Shown piece after piece: positions 19,864 to 31,900 of a stretch of 64,000 nucleotides of DNA. The notes under the pieces are model-generated. The model did not search any database and was not told the DNA's origin. It saw only the letters and a list, made by a program, of their open reading frames with translations. A program made the translations under genes and the position numbers. Source of the DNA: Hexactinellida sp. DTS-2022 (lineage: Eukaryota > Porifera > Hexactinellida). The DNA is taken from assembly GCA_028753945.1 (NCBI GenBank), contig JAPNXP010000008.1:3348001-3412000 (forward strand), written 5' to 3'. Numbering within the stretch: position 1 is the stretch's first letter; each line of letters starts with the position of its first letter.

Positions 19864-22800
19864 ATGGCCAATAACAGTTACAACACAATTTATTTGGATC
19901 CATTTCCAACAAATCAAAGGAAGAGAACTTTTAAAGAAATGACAAGTACTAATGCATCATTTGCCAGTGTGCATATATCACCTATAGAACCAATAGTTAT
20001 AGATTATGCCGATTCAGTTTCAGCTATTATTACTCTTTCTGATACGTTACGAGAGGAAAAATCACCGGGATTTTCTGTGGCACAAATACCAATTGAATAT
20101 TCAGTGAAATTTAAAGACGAGAATTCTACGGAATCAGAAGTTGTCCCTCTGCATAACGGCTTATGTGAAACAGAAGCATTAGACTTATGTTTTAACCTTA
20201 CAGAAATTGACATCTCATACGTACTCAGATATAGCCACCTACTTTTGAAACAACAATTTTTATGGCAACTTCAGGACACAAGCATTGCACTGATTCATGA
20301 CTACAATATTACTGAAGGTTAGTAAATTTCAAAAACCATTTGTATTTATATAAAAATAAAAATAAATACTTGTTTGTTATAAGGCAAATGTTACCATTAT
20401 GAACTAATGTATAATGTACTATGCACTTATCAGTGGCGGCGCCAGCCAGCCGCTACTGATGGGGCACAATTGCGTCACAGGTGGGGCACAGGCAATTAAA
20501 CTGGGGCATACTTACATTAATGAGGTGGCGCACACTCAATTTCTGGTGGGGCATAGGCCCCACCTGGCCCCACCCTGGCGGCGTCTCTGGTACTTATTAT
20601 TAATTAATCAAAGTCTTTTTAATGATAATTATTTAGGTATACTAGCTCTCAAAGACACTTATATTGAAATAGACATAGACACAAATTTTTGCAAAGAATG
20701 TAACTCACTCACATGCCTACACTTCAGAGCTTTCGAAAAGTGCTTCATGAGTTATAACAGTTCTTTCAATATTGTCTTGAAAAATGTATACAAACGTACA
20801 ATTTATTATATTTTAAACAGTGGAGTTATTCTCTTGATGGATCCAAACACTGAAATTCATATTTATAAGTCTCGGCAAAAAAGATGGTACTGCGATACTT
20901 GTCCCAAAGTTTGCACGTTAAAAAATCTCGCAGAAAAGATATTAGAACATAGCCAACCAGAAATAGAGACTCGAAGTCAGAGTGATATCAAATCAACTAC
21001 TGTTTCTTCAACACCGATTCCATTTTCTCTAAATCGAGATCAAGAAATCATATATGAAGAACAATTAGCTAAAGGAATTCATTTGCCGGAGCACTTGATA
21101 CCTGAAAGTCAATTTTGCGCAAATGGATTTGAATTTGAGAATACATCTAAGCTAAAATTAGAAAAAGATGGTATTATACTATATCTGGAGAATGATGTAC
21201 GCCAACTTAGTGCTCACAAAGGTATGTTGACTATCGATTCTCTAAACACATTCATGTATATTTCACATATTAGGTTAAATATCCAATTTATTAGTGGTTT
21301 CTTCTCTAGTATATAGCTCTTTCTGCTGTGGCCCTTGCAATTGCAAAAATATATTTAACGGGCATAACTTTCTTCTGGTTAATCTCAATAACAGATATTT
21401 TATCCATTACAGTTTGCTCTATGAATATAGTGAAATGATGACTGTTTCCAGAAACCCTTTGTTTAGTTATTTGAGGTGAGTAATCCTTTTAGCCCGAACA
21501 AGGCTGGATTCGGTTAATCGGTTAATCATGGCGAGAAATCGAATTGTAACCGTTGCCTCAGATCGGTTAGCCAATCCCACCCTTGGCCCGAAACCTTTCC
21601 GGATATTCACTTAAGTTCCAAAGGAAACGCTCTAAGCGGGTGCGGTAGGAACTGAAACAGCTAGAAAACTGTAAATTACTAATTTTGAACGATTAATGTC
21701 GTAGACGACCACGGGAACAATGGTTCTAAAATCGTGGCCGACCATTTTGTATATAGATGGTGGCGTCGCCGTCTCACTTTAAAACCGGAAAATATCCCCT
21801 CGTACCACTTTTAAAATGATATGCGGCGCCTGCTCAGAAAGTAATAATTTCTAACCTAGAATAAACATATCATTAGTCAATTAAATAAAAGTGTAAATTA
21901 TCAACAACTATTTGGGTGAAAATTGCCTTAATCCCTTGTAAAGAACTATAACTAGGGATTGTCATCATTTATCCATTTGTAACATTTTATTTTATTTTTC
22001 TTTAAAGGGCAAAGAACAACAAACTTTCCCGTATGGGTAGAAAACTTAAATATAAGTATCATGTTGTCCAACAAGCATGGAACGCTTATTTGCGGAGAGT
22101 GGACATTGATTTTACTACCAACTTTACGTGCCCAAGCTGCAAGGATAAGCCACCGATCATCATTTTGGATGGCATAGCTATGGGCACAACTAGGGCAATC
22201 GCAGAAACAAAATCACATATAGATACTACCCAACTATTACCTCTTATTCCTATCGAAGAGCGAATTCTAATCTCTGATATCAATATTCGAAACCATTTAG
22301 CTGAATACACAAGAATTGGACTTAGCGACTCATCATTTAATCGAGTTTTAAACGATATAAAGATGCCAGAATTTGTTGAATACTTAAAATTCACTTGCGA
22401 ATCTCATAGTTCTCGTACTTTCGTTAGTCCATTTTATTCCAGTGCTTCAGAAGTTATAAAGCTATTTACTCTCACAGAATCTATATGCGCAATATTTCGA
22501 TTTTCAGCAGTATCTAACTTTGAGCGACAGATTATAGTTAAACTAGCACAGGGAGAATCAATTGACATTAGTGAAGTAAGAGAGGTATACACCAGGATGT
22601 ATACTTTAGAATTATTAGTCAATTCAATCCCGCCCTCTCTAAATAATGATTTAGGCAAAATTATTTTACACAAAAATGTCTCGATGTTACTAACAGCAAT
22701 TATGAACAAAATTAAAGTACTATTCAAGAAACCATCTCGAAAGTTGATAGAAAGAGAGGCAAGCGAAACAGACTACTTTCAGTACTTCCCAGCCTTACCA

Positions 22801-23495
22801 GCAAACTACAAGTAAGCTTACTGATTCAATAATATAACATACTCAGTGTTGTCACTGAGAAAGTTGATTAATTATATTAATTATTGAAAAATTTCTCTTT
22901 AATTATCATTATTAATAGGATACCACAGTATGAGAAACTAAAGGAGGACATATGCATACCTACTACTTGTTCCAAAATTTACCCTAAGCACCAAAGATTT
23001 TCTCCTGGATTAATAGTAATGGCGTGTCAACACAAGTTCTGTTATGGATTTGAAATTTTAACCACTAGGGAGTCAACAGTACTTATTTATAACATGCTCA
23101 TCAGCAAATTTACAATCCCACCAGCTGTCATTATTTATGACAACGCTTGTAACTTAAATACAACTTGTATTATAAGGTAACATACTGACTGTTTTTTTAT
23201 CCTTTAATCCCAAGGAGACATTTATTTATACTTTCTAATTAGGGACCCTGCATTGTTTCGCAATACAACCTTTCTGGTCGACAGATTTCATAGCAAAAAT
23301 CATCGCTGCGATCCTATCTTCTCTATGAACACCTGGGCTACACATGAAATGAAGAAAGTAAATTCAGAGATTTGTGAGCAACTATTCTCTACCCTTCGAA
23401 GACTTTCAACACAAATTGCGTATATGCGCATAGAGAATGTATTCTTTACAACGCGTTATTTTTTAGCTAGTTGGAACAAAAATATTAGTATATAG
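19864..23495 (+). CDS. KDZ/Zisupton-type transposase, six exons, 839 aa
   Basis: Exons 19864-20317, 20637-21221, 21310-21475, 22008-22811, 22919-23176 and 23243-23495 have GT-AG junctions with agreeing phases and sum to 2520 nt, exactly 840 codons. Features in order: zinc-ligand-like cysteines CKECNSLTCLHF (about residue 170) and WYCDTCPKVC (about 240); the KDZ block FCCGPCNCKNIFNG followed by LLYEYSEMMTVSRNP (about 350-400); CPSCKDKPPIIILDGIAMGT with the first acidic residue (about 455); FSPGLIVMACQHKFCYGFEI; PAVIIYDNACNLN with the second (about 742); FLVDRFHSKNHRC; and NSEICEQLFSTLRRL with the third (about 796). Together these give the DDE-type core of KDZ transposases, which cut and paste DNA in the nucleus. 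No lesion is visible, so the enzyme may be functional. The start is the first ATG of exon 1. Family assignment is by motif. Confidence 0.85.
20431..20589. mobile_element. hAT-type MITE in intron 1 of the KDZ transposase
   Basis: Starts CAGTGGCGGCGCCAG, ends TGGCGGCGTCTCTG, flanked by GCACTTAT (20423-20430) and GTACTTAT (20590-20597), an 8-bp duplication with one mismatch. Internal GGTGGGGCACAGG-like repeats. It lies wholly in the intron, so coding sequence is spared. Confidence 0.8.
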
Positions 23496-23661
23496 TATAC
23501 ATCACTTTATGTTTTTGATATTTACCGGCAGAACATCAATTTATTATATCCTATTTCGCTCCAATAAGCGCCTCATTTGACGAATAATTGGATAAAGTTA
23601 AAGTTCTAGTCGTACAAAAAGTATCAAATGATGGTAGTTGATAAATAGATACATTAATAAT

Positions 23662-25611
23662 TTAAGGTTTATTCGTGCAAGTTACACAGCTAAAACTATT
23701 GTCAATGATTGAGCTTTCAGGAAGCCCTACACATTCATTATGGAACCAGCTGTCGCATACGTCACATTGAACTGTGTATCGAACTGAACTTTCACGTTGA
23801 TTTACATAAGCATATATCGGTAGATTACATGTGCAAATTAGATCGATAATAATTTGATGTGATTCAGGTAGTTTCCCTGTGCGTACTCCACGTGTGGTGT
23901 TTATTGGAAATAGAGTTATTTTTTCTTCCTTTATACATTTGAGGCAATGGGACCTCATTTGGTATTGATTCCATGACTGGGTTTCTGGTTCAACACCAGC
24001 TGCTATAGCAGTAGCAACTGCTAGGGCATATAGACCACATTCTGAACTACCCTTTTGTTGCTGTATACTGGGAACTGTTACTATCAGCTGCTGTGAGTGC
24101 TCAGCATACAGGAGTGCCAGTTGTGTATCTAAGTCTCCACTTGTTTTTCTCACGTACAGTGAATCATAAAGATATACCCCGCCTTTACCATCGTACTTTG
24201 AACAGACCCAATGTTGACCACAACTGTGTAACTGAATGCTAGGAATATCTCGTGCAGCTTTTTTGAATCCAAGATTCTAAATATTGGAGTTAAATTAATA
24301 AGGTGATTTTAAGTTTGAATACTCCGAATACAGATTATAATCTGAAGTTTTAAGTATTTATTTATAACTTTAATTTGTAAATGAAAGAGAATTAGATTAT
24401 ACACCTGGGAAAATATAGAATCCTGTAGCCCGCTGATATTAGGAAAACTGCGTTTCAGCAAAGTCTAAAAGAAAGAATGAAATATTGTATACGTTGTTAA
24501 ATTCTAGCTAAATATACAAACAAAGGCTTAAATAATTTGATAAATAAGAATACTTACACAATAAGCATGGATTGTAACATCTGAGAGCCATGTTCCAGCA
24601 TGAGTAAGTTCACGCACACATATTTCTTTGACAGATTTTCTTAAGATATTCGAATTACTACATCTAATATTATGTTTACTGTTACCTTTAGCTTTAGTAA
24701 GTTTAGTTAATAATTTTTCTTCTTCTAGTTTACTTGTATTTTTTACATCGATAGGTCTGGATGGAACTTGGTTTCCCTTAGAAAGTATTACTTCACCAGT
24801 TAAGCCTTCGAAAAATGAGTTATCAGCACTTATATCAGAGACTGAAATAATATCATCTCTATCAATTTCTGTCACTCTCGGTTTTTTCCTAATTGGTGTA
24901 AAGGTGAGCAAATGTGATGGATTTGGGCGGACTCTTTTAGGTGTACTCGTATCAGCTGAATTGTTAACTTCTTTGATTATTTTCTTAGGTGTTGAAGATG
25001 CGATAGCAATAGGGATATCATTGTGTACCATGATGAATGTATTATCATAACTATCAAGTCTTTCCTTACATTTGACTTCGAGATACATTCGAATTTTACT
25101 GTATCAGGCCACCAAACAGGTTTTAAAGATTCTACTCCCCAAAAAGAACGACCACGACCTACAAACATAAAGATATAAATCTTATAATCTACGTATTTGT
25201 ATATCATATAAATTATTGTTACTTTCTTTGTTAAAATTACAAAATTGTACAATAATTGGGTTTCAGATTACCGATTGACTTTTGAGTAGCCCATGATACT
25301 AGTCTCCTTAGGGTACCTCGAGAGTAACGATTGATATCTTCTTTCATCAAATCACTCATGTGTTCATCAACCATAGGTTTTGACTTTTTCTGTATTTTAT
25401 TAGGTTCCTCTACGTTATTCGTATAAGAGGAGTGGGATAAACTTTCCCACACATCTACTTTCTGAGATATAATTATCTGTTTGAAGGAATCAGGAGCGTA
25501 TACAGTTAAAATACCATTCCATGTAAATGTCAGTGCTACCACCTCACCAGTAATTTTGTAGAACTGGTCGCATGTGCTTGCCAGGATTTTACGAGCGTTT
25601 GCTTGATTCAT
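23662..25611 (-). CDS. KDZ companion protein: NRF1-like region, Ulp1 protease, PHD finger
   Basis: Minus-strand exons 25611-25272, 25158-24558, 24464-24405 and 24276-23662. The first junction restores YSRGTLRRL...QKSIGRGRSFWGVESLKP then VWWPD, matching the NRF1/EWG DNA-binding signature (GRGxxxWGxESxKPxWWP). The exon-3/4 junctions restore HAYCTLLKRSFPNISGLQ, typical just before Ulp1-type (C48) cysteine protease cores. The last exon has QLHSCGQHWV (catalytic His), YLYDSLY (Asp), QQQKGSSECGLYAL (Gln/Cys), then a PHD-type finger CDVCDSWFHNECVGLPESS with a CVTC end. A one-base frame change is needed near 25085-25105, between WWPD and KCKERLDSYDNTF: a real lesion, an error or an unrecognised splice. 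About 538 aa in total. An earlier in-frame ATG at 25701 is possible. Inferred role: element-specific DNA binding and SUMO-directed or protein-processing activity during transposition. Confidence 0.7.
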
Positions 25612-25804
25612 CAAGTTCCACAGAAAAATTTGAAATTTGTAGATATTCAAATATTTTATAGATACTAGAGGCATATATAATACCCCCAGCGAAGTTAACA
25701 CTTACAAAAAAATGTTGATAATACTTCTATACAATTCAAGTTCAAATTAACTATGTACTCGACTGTCGAATAAGAGTTGTTCGACTGTCGAATAAGAAAT
25801 TTAA

Positions 25805-26657
25805 TACCTCGATTAAATACATTAAATAAACCAACAAATAAAATTGATCCCAAAATATTCATTTTTGGGTCTTATTTTCGGTTTTACGGACTTCCAGTAT
25901 TGGTTTCATAACCCAATTTTCACATATAAATCAATTTCTAACTTAATTGGTTAAAAAGCAAAAATGAAACGTCAAAAGTCTGTGACGTCCTAAGCCAAAA
26001 CCATTTGACGGATTGATCTAAAATATTCACAAAAGTAATCACTTGCTAGCAGCTTGCTATTGATAGTGGTATAATGACTGGTTTACTTGACATGGAATTC
26101 CCCAGGCTCTTCTATAACTTATTAATTAAACGTCATTATAAGAGTTAATCTAAACTAACCAATCAATTAAACAAATGTCTTATGGCCAGCGTATAATATA
26201 AATGAAGCCAAATATCGATAAAATAGTTAAGCTGAATTACTCACGTTGAATTAGTAATTTTAATACTCAGAGTGACGACTTCAGGCAATGAATAACAGAA
26301 ACAATAGAAAATAATAATGTAGCAGCCAGGGTGTTATCCAGGCGTATTGGGCGCTCCTAAAGGAGCGTAATTTGGATGGATTTTAATCTAGGCGTACAAA
26401 AATCGTGTCTAGGCGTACAATATCGAGAGATGCTCCCATAGACTTAATACAAAATGTGCAAACTAGGCGTACAAAATGAAAAATGAACTAGCTCAAACTA
26501 AACCTAGGCGCGCAGATACGTTACAGATCAATTTATTGTCAAAATTATAATGAGTTGTTGTGCATGTGACTTGACATACCCTCATAATATATATACCTAT
26601 AAATAATGAGAGAACATAGGACTCTCAAATCTATTCAAAATAGCTGTTGAATGAAAT
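25805..26657. other. Non-coding with GGCGTACAA repeats
   Basis: At 26340-26520 the motif TAGGCGTACAA recurs four times beside GCGCTCCTAAAGGAGCG. Related text (GCGCCTGAATTTTGTACGCC, GCGCTCCTAAA) occurs near 55235-55285, suggesting a dispersed element. No gene is seen. Confidence 0.4.
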
Positions 26658-28202
26658 ATGCAAAATGGAAAATTTGGTTGGATGTTAGAAGAGATTGCAT
26701 TCCTAATTGTGTTAGCAGTACCAGCTTCGATAGAATGCTTTACCGAAGGCCAGCAAATGCAATTGAGTAATACTTTCATAGGACGAACGTCATCTAGCAA
26801 CCTTGCATTAATGTTAAGTGCACTCTTTATCGGTCAATCTGCGATTTCCTTGATAGCCTATCCAATCGCAGAGGGATTCGGAGCATATGTTAATATCCTA
26901 TGCTCACAGGCATATGGAGCAAAACAGTACAAACTAGTGGGATTGTATTTCTATAGAGCTCTATTCATGGCAGCCCTCACTTGCTTTCCAATATTTTCGA
27001 TTTTAATTTGTGTCCGCCCTATCATTTACTTCCTTTTCCAAGATTGGGAATTGGCTCATTATAGCGGTGGCTTAACAGATGTTCTATGTTTCGGCTATCC
27101 TGCCTATTTGTATTATAAAATTTGAATTCGTTTCCTTCAGTCTTTGAACATAGTTTGGGGGCCAGTGTTGTACCTTATCATTGATAACATATTGAATGGA
27201 GCAATACAGTATATTCTCATATACCAATACAACGCCAATATTCAAGGAGCATCTGTTGGTTACGTCATCAGTAATTACTTAGTTGCACTATTAGTATTTG
27301 CACATATACAACTCTCTCATGTGCACAATGTTATCGTACAGAAATGGACTGTTGCATATATTTCTGGCTGATACATACTGCTGAATATGCAATTGTGCCC
27401 GTCTTCCAAAACTTGATAACTATTATACCTCAAACAGTTTTCCCCATAGTATTCATTGGTTTGATGGCTCATGACAAGCATGAACTCGCTATATACTCAA
27501 TTTTATACTCAATTAATTGGGTTATTAATCTCGGAGCCCAAGGGTTCGCTACTGCTGTCACAGTTCGTGTTGGAAATATATTAGGTGCAAATCAACCCAA
27601 AAAGGCTAGAGATGCAAGTATATTTTGGATATAATATTTGGTCAATTAACATTTGTGTTTTCCAATATACTATTGCTAGCAATTAGTGAACCAGTTAGTT
27701 ACTTGTTTACTACAGATGCCACTTTTGTAAAAGAATTATCTTGGAATATTAAGGTGTTATCTTTTCTGCTCAATTTTAATATCAAACAGATAGTACAAGG
27801 AGTAATGAATGCCTGCTGTAAGCAAAGAATACATCTGATATTGAAATTTATGTTTCAAATAGTTATTGGCACTATAGCTACAGCAATACTCGTCCATTTT
27901 TTAAAATGGAGAGCTCTTGGTGTTTTAATCCCTCCAGCTGTCACAAATTTAATCACCACTATAATTTCTTTATTCATTCTTTTCTGAGTAAATGGGAAAA
28001 AATTGCAAACTTAGTTAAGATAAATACGAAAATGACCTCAAATCCAATAGAAAAAGCAGAAAATAATCAAGATCTTTCGATTAAATTAGAATATACCATC
28101 CAACCCAGTCCACTGATAGTAATTAAGTATTTGTTTTTAGTTGCTACAGGTGCTGGTCTATTCGCTACTGCTATCATTTGTTCTAGGAATACTGTTATTT
28201 AA
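26658..28202 (+). pseudogene. MATE/SLC47-like transporter, near full length but broken
   Basis: Successive frames cover an entire ~510-residue MATE protein: VLAVPASIECFTEGQQMQLS (first helix), VNILCSQAYGAKQYKLVGLY (signature), then an in-frame TGA at 27123-27125 inside YYKI/IRFLQSLNIVW. A frame change near 27365 follows before AIVPVFQNLITIIPQ, another near 27625 between ANQPKKARDAS and FGQLTFVFSN, and another near 27985 before a C-terminal tail ending in a 13th hydrophobic segment (YLFLVATGAGLFATAI), as in animal SLC47. One stop plus about three frameshifts argue for a pseudogene rather than introns, since no GT-AG pairs explain them. It is a sister of the fragment at 14329-14804. Confidence 0.85.
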
Positions 28203-28254
28203 TAATGCTTTAAAAAAATATTTATTCCGTATTCTTCCTCATTATATAAGTATT

Positions 28255-28450
28255 ATTTATTTGAGCATCCTTATATGTAGACCGTCTAGAATAGACGGTC
28301 TATAAAAGCCCATACAAATAAGCCAAAAATTTGTAGACCGTCTATAAATTCTGTAGACCACTTGCCCTGCTTTTTATGGGTAATACTAATGTATATGTAA
28401 AAATCTGGTCTATTTCTAGACGGTCTACATATAAGATATCTCTATTTATT
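28255..28450. mobile_element. MITE with TTATATGTAGACCGTCTA ends
   Basis: Terminal block TTATATGTAGACCGTCTA at 28271 and its complement ending at 28434, plus further TAGACCGTCTA units inside. The same element lies inverted at 35605-35807 with shared edges GAGCATCC and GATATCTCT. Confidence 0.8.
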
Positions 28451-28479
28451 TATGGTTTATGATTTATGATTTACTGTTT

Positions 28480-29283
28480 AGTTACAAGCTGCTCGTCCTC
28501 GCTACGCCAGTTCTTACACTTTGCACTTGGGCCTGCGGACCTCGCTTAGATCAATGCATGTTACTTTTCAAATCATATGTCATTCTTGACCAGTGGCCCC
28601 TTGCAATCTATTTATAACCGTGGAGTAAAAATAAAAAATACTGCTCCAGTCAGCGCCTGTATTGTTGAATATTTATATTAATTTTAACAGACCATTTTCT
28701 AGATATTAAAGTTTGTCCGTTTACCATTATATACCGACTCCCAATAGAAAAATAACATCACTAAGGAATTGTACAACTCCGTGGATCCGGGGATTCCCTG
28801 ACTTTGGCTGTGGAGAAGTTACTGTGTTGATTGGTAATTATTGGATATTAAACAGACACAATGAAATATTAGAAATGTATAGTTATACAGATGAAACACA
28901 AACAACTGATTGGATGTATGCATGTCATTGCATGAGTTTGCTCTCGACTAATTAAATTAACTTCGCAGTTAGGCATTCTATAATGTACACTTAATAAGTT
29001 AATAACTGATAGAGATACTAAAATCCTTTTGTACTAATGAATGCCAGTTGCTAATCCATACTGCTAATCCATACTGCTAATCTATCCTTGAATTTAATTA
29101 GTTTAAAGTTATGTCACCTTTGGGATGTAAGATGTGTATATTTCTAACTTTTAACCTTCTTCTAGATACAGTATTTCCCACCCCTCTGGAAAATTTCAAA
29201 TTTCTAGCTCTTACCAGTTCCTCAATCAATTCTGGTCAAAACAACAACAACAACAACAAAAACAAATCATTGTAATTTAATAT
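28480..29283 (+). repeat. Dispersed ~1 kb repeat, copy C
   Basis: Begins TACAAGCTGCTCGTCCTCGC and ends AAATCATTGTAATTTAATA. Parallel to 16258-17310. It abuts the minisatellite-core repeat starting at 29288, the same arrangement as copy B plus 17345-17660. Confidence 0.7.
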
Positions 29284-29287
29284 ACAC

Positions 29288-30690
29288 GAGTCCTTCGGTC
29301 TCGGTCGCTTTGCGACAGATCGGTGCTACGCACCTCAAGTTAACGGCCGCTGTGCGGCCTTACTCCTCACATTTTCTACCATGAAAATGGTAGAAAGGGA
29401 CGTTATAATTTTGAATTTTTCATTAATTTGTGTAAACAACAACAACAACAAATATTCATATTATAAATTTATAAATGCGAAATTCGTGTTCAGTATACTT
29501 GTTTACCTATAATACCCGGCATACTTGTTTACCCGGCATACTTGTTTCCGGCATACTTGTTTACCTATAATACCCGTTGGAAGCTAACTTCTAGGTTGAT
29601 TTTGAATTTTAATTAATTTGTTTACCTATTTTGTGTAAACAACAACAACAAATATTAATATGAGAAATTTATAAACGCGAAATTCGTGTTCGGCATACTT
29701 GTTTACCTATAATACCCGTGAAAGCAAATTTCTAGGTTGATTTTGAATTTTCATTAATTTGTTTACCTATTTTGTGTAAACAACAACAAAAAATATTCAT
29801 ATTATAAATTTATAAATGCGAAATTCGTGTTCAGCATACTTGCTTACCTATAATACCCGTTGTAAGCAAATTTCTAGGTTGATTTTGAATTTTCATGAAT
29901 TTGTTTACCTATTTTGTGTAAACAACAACAACAAATATTCATATTATAAATTTATAAACGCGAAATTCGTGTTCGGCATACTTGTTTACCTATAATACCC
30001 GTTGGAAGCTAACTTCTAGGTTGATTTTGAATTTTCATGAATTTGTTTACCTATTTTGTGTAAACAACAACAACAAATATTCATATTAAAATATTTTAAA
30101 CGCGAAAATCGTGATCAGCATACTTTTACCTATAATACCCGGTGAAAGCTAACTTCTAGGTTGATTTTGAATTTCATCAATTTGTTTACTTATTTTTGTA
30201 AAGGCAACAACGACAAATATTAATATTATAAATGCGAAATTCGTGTTCAGCATACTTGTTAACCTATAATACCCATTGGAAGCTAACTTCTGGGTTGATT
30301 TTGAATTTTCATTAATTTGTTTACATATTTGTGTCAACAACAACAACAAATATTCATATTACAAATTTATAAACGCGAAATTCGAAATCAGCATGCTTGT
30401 TTACCTATAATACCCGGTGAAAGCTAACTTCTGGGTTGATTTTGAATTTTCACATAATTTGTTTACCTATTTTGTGTAAACAACAACAACAAATATTCAT
30501 ATTAGAAATTTATAAATGCGAAATTCGTGTTCAGCATACTTGTTTACCTATTATAACATTTGTTTACCAATTATAACATTTGAAAGTTAGTTTATATCTC
30601 ATATATAAATGCGGTTTCTATTCCCCATCACTTTAATGCAATCCGGACAAACACACACACAAACACACAACAATCGAGATTTAATAATAC
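29288..30690 (+). repeat. Minisatellite-core repeat (pearl/HINE-like), about 9 cores
   Basis: Head: GAGTCCTTCGGTCTCGGTCG, hairpin GGTGCTACGCACC, GGCCGCTGTGCGGCC, and TTTCTACC/GGTAGAAA. Cores from about 29410 to 30590 have a period of 134-143 bp, judged from the spacing of TTTACCTATAATACC at about 29558, 29700, 29841, 29983, 30123, 30257, 30398 and 30541. Each core carries AACAACAACAACAAATATTC and ATAAA(T/C)GCGAAATTCG. Tail: GCGGTTTCTATTCCCCATCA, CCGGACAAAC, (AC)n, AACAATCGAG. No coding capacity. Confidence 0.85.
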
Positions 30691-31900
30691 GAGCCCTTCG
30701 GTCTCGGTCGCTTCGCGACGGATCTCTCTCTCACAAAAGTCGCTTCGCGACTTTTGTTCGTTCGTGTTATTCACTACGCGATACAATTAACGGCCGCTTC
30801 GCGGCCTTTCCCTTCCCAAAAAGCTATATAGTATTACTATTCAGTTTCACCTGTGGCTAGTGAATTACACACTATTACTTAATAACGCGTGCCTAAAATT
30901 CATTTTGGGTTGTGATTCCTGTAATTTGTTTGGGGAATTATGTTGAGTAAGTTATTCTCATTGCTCAATAGTTATTAATTATTAGTTAATTAATAGCTCA
31001 ATAATTCTTAAGGATAGCTCGTTCAGCTATATTAAAAGGTTCAGCTTGTTAGCTCAAATAAATTGAGACCTGTGGTTGGTAAATTATACGCAATTAATTA
31101 TTTCAGTAAGTTGTATTGCAAAGTAATTTACTAACTCTGGGTGTAATCTCTCCATAATAATGGTTTAAAGATGAGAATAAGACCGCTTCGCGGTCTTATT
31201 CTCACCATTAAACCATTATTATGGAGAGGTAAATCCAGGGTTGCAAAATATTTGATTTATAAATAGTAATAAAGTTCTACATCTCAATAAACAATTCTTT
31301 TTGCAGGAGCTGGGTTAGTGAATTATTTAATTTAATTGATAGTAATAATTAACATAATAAATCTCATCGTTATAGGCAGAACCAAAAATCCTAGATTACT
31401 TAACTTAATTAATTTCTAGTAGAAATCCTAGGTTAGAAATTACGTAATCCCATTGATAGTCTTATTATAGGAAGCCAATATAGGTGAAATAAATAAACAA
31501 TGCATCAAAGAAATTTACTACTCTAGTCGCATTCTTGTTAACCAAACAAATCAGATCACCCACATGGTGCTACAAATAATAGGACACATTTTAACTAATA
31601 ACTTTTGCTATGTAAGTTAGTAGAAAGTGATAATTTTCACAAAGGTGTTCCGTTATGTGTTGTCTATTTCCATATAAAATTTATACTAACCGAGTCAAAT
31701 GTGCAAAAGTTATTAAGGAAAAGGTTACCGTGTGATGTCATACTCATTATATTTAGCTTAGAAAACCAACAGACCCATGTCGCTATGACAAACTACTCCT
31801 ATATACCAAATTTCAGCTCTCTTGGTAGCATGGTCTTTTCAATCAATTACGGACAAACATCCCCACACACACACACACAACAATTCCGCTTTTAATATAC
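30691..31900 (+). repeat. 1.2 kb rolling-circle-like repeat, tandem unit 1
   Basis: Starts GAGCCCTTCGGTCTCGGTCG and the hairpin AAAAGTCGCTTCGCGACTTTT, then GGCCGCTTCGCGGCC, and a large palindrome at 31148-31228. It ends GGACAAACATCC(AC)nAACAATTCCGCTTTTA. Unit 2 follows head-to-tail at 31901 with very high similarity. The end blocks resemble those of the minisatellite-core family, but the interior is different. Confidence 0.85.
31148..31228. repeat. 81-bp palindrome with TTCG loop (unit 1)
   Basis: CTCTCCATAATAATGGTTTA pairs with TAAACCATTATTATGGAGAG around a GACCGC-TTCG-CGGTC centre. UUCG-type loops are very stable hairpin caps. Confidence 0.9.

Larger units (their letters stand above)
19421..25804. 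mobile_element. Complete KDZ/Zisupton-type DNA transposon
   Basis: The left end TTAAATTTTCTTATTCGACA and right end TCGAATAAGAAATTTAA are inverted. Each leads into tandem copies of a 23-bp unit (TCTTATTCGACAGTCGAACA plus 3 nt): about four on the left, about two on the right. Inside are a six-exon KDZ-type transposase (plus) and a convergent minus-strand companion gene. Two hAT MITEs have inserted in non-coding parts (19522-19685, 20431-20589), as has degenerate GC-richer sequence in intron 3. The exact outer boundary and target duplication could not be fixed. Confidence 0.85.

Noticed and set aside
27123..27125. In-frame TGA of the MATE copy as a possible selenocysteine codon
   Set aside because: MATE proteins are not selenoproteins and three frameshifts elsewhere show decay.
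29410..30590. CRISPR-like array
   Set aside because: The ~140 bp units are tandem minisatellite cores without unique spacers, in a eukaryotic genome.
31148..31228. Palindrome as a bacterial-type terminator
   Set aside because: The genome is eukaryotic and the hairpin is part of a repeated element.
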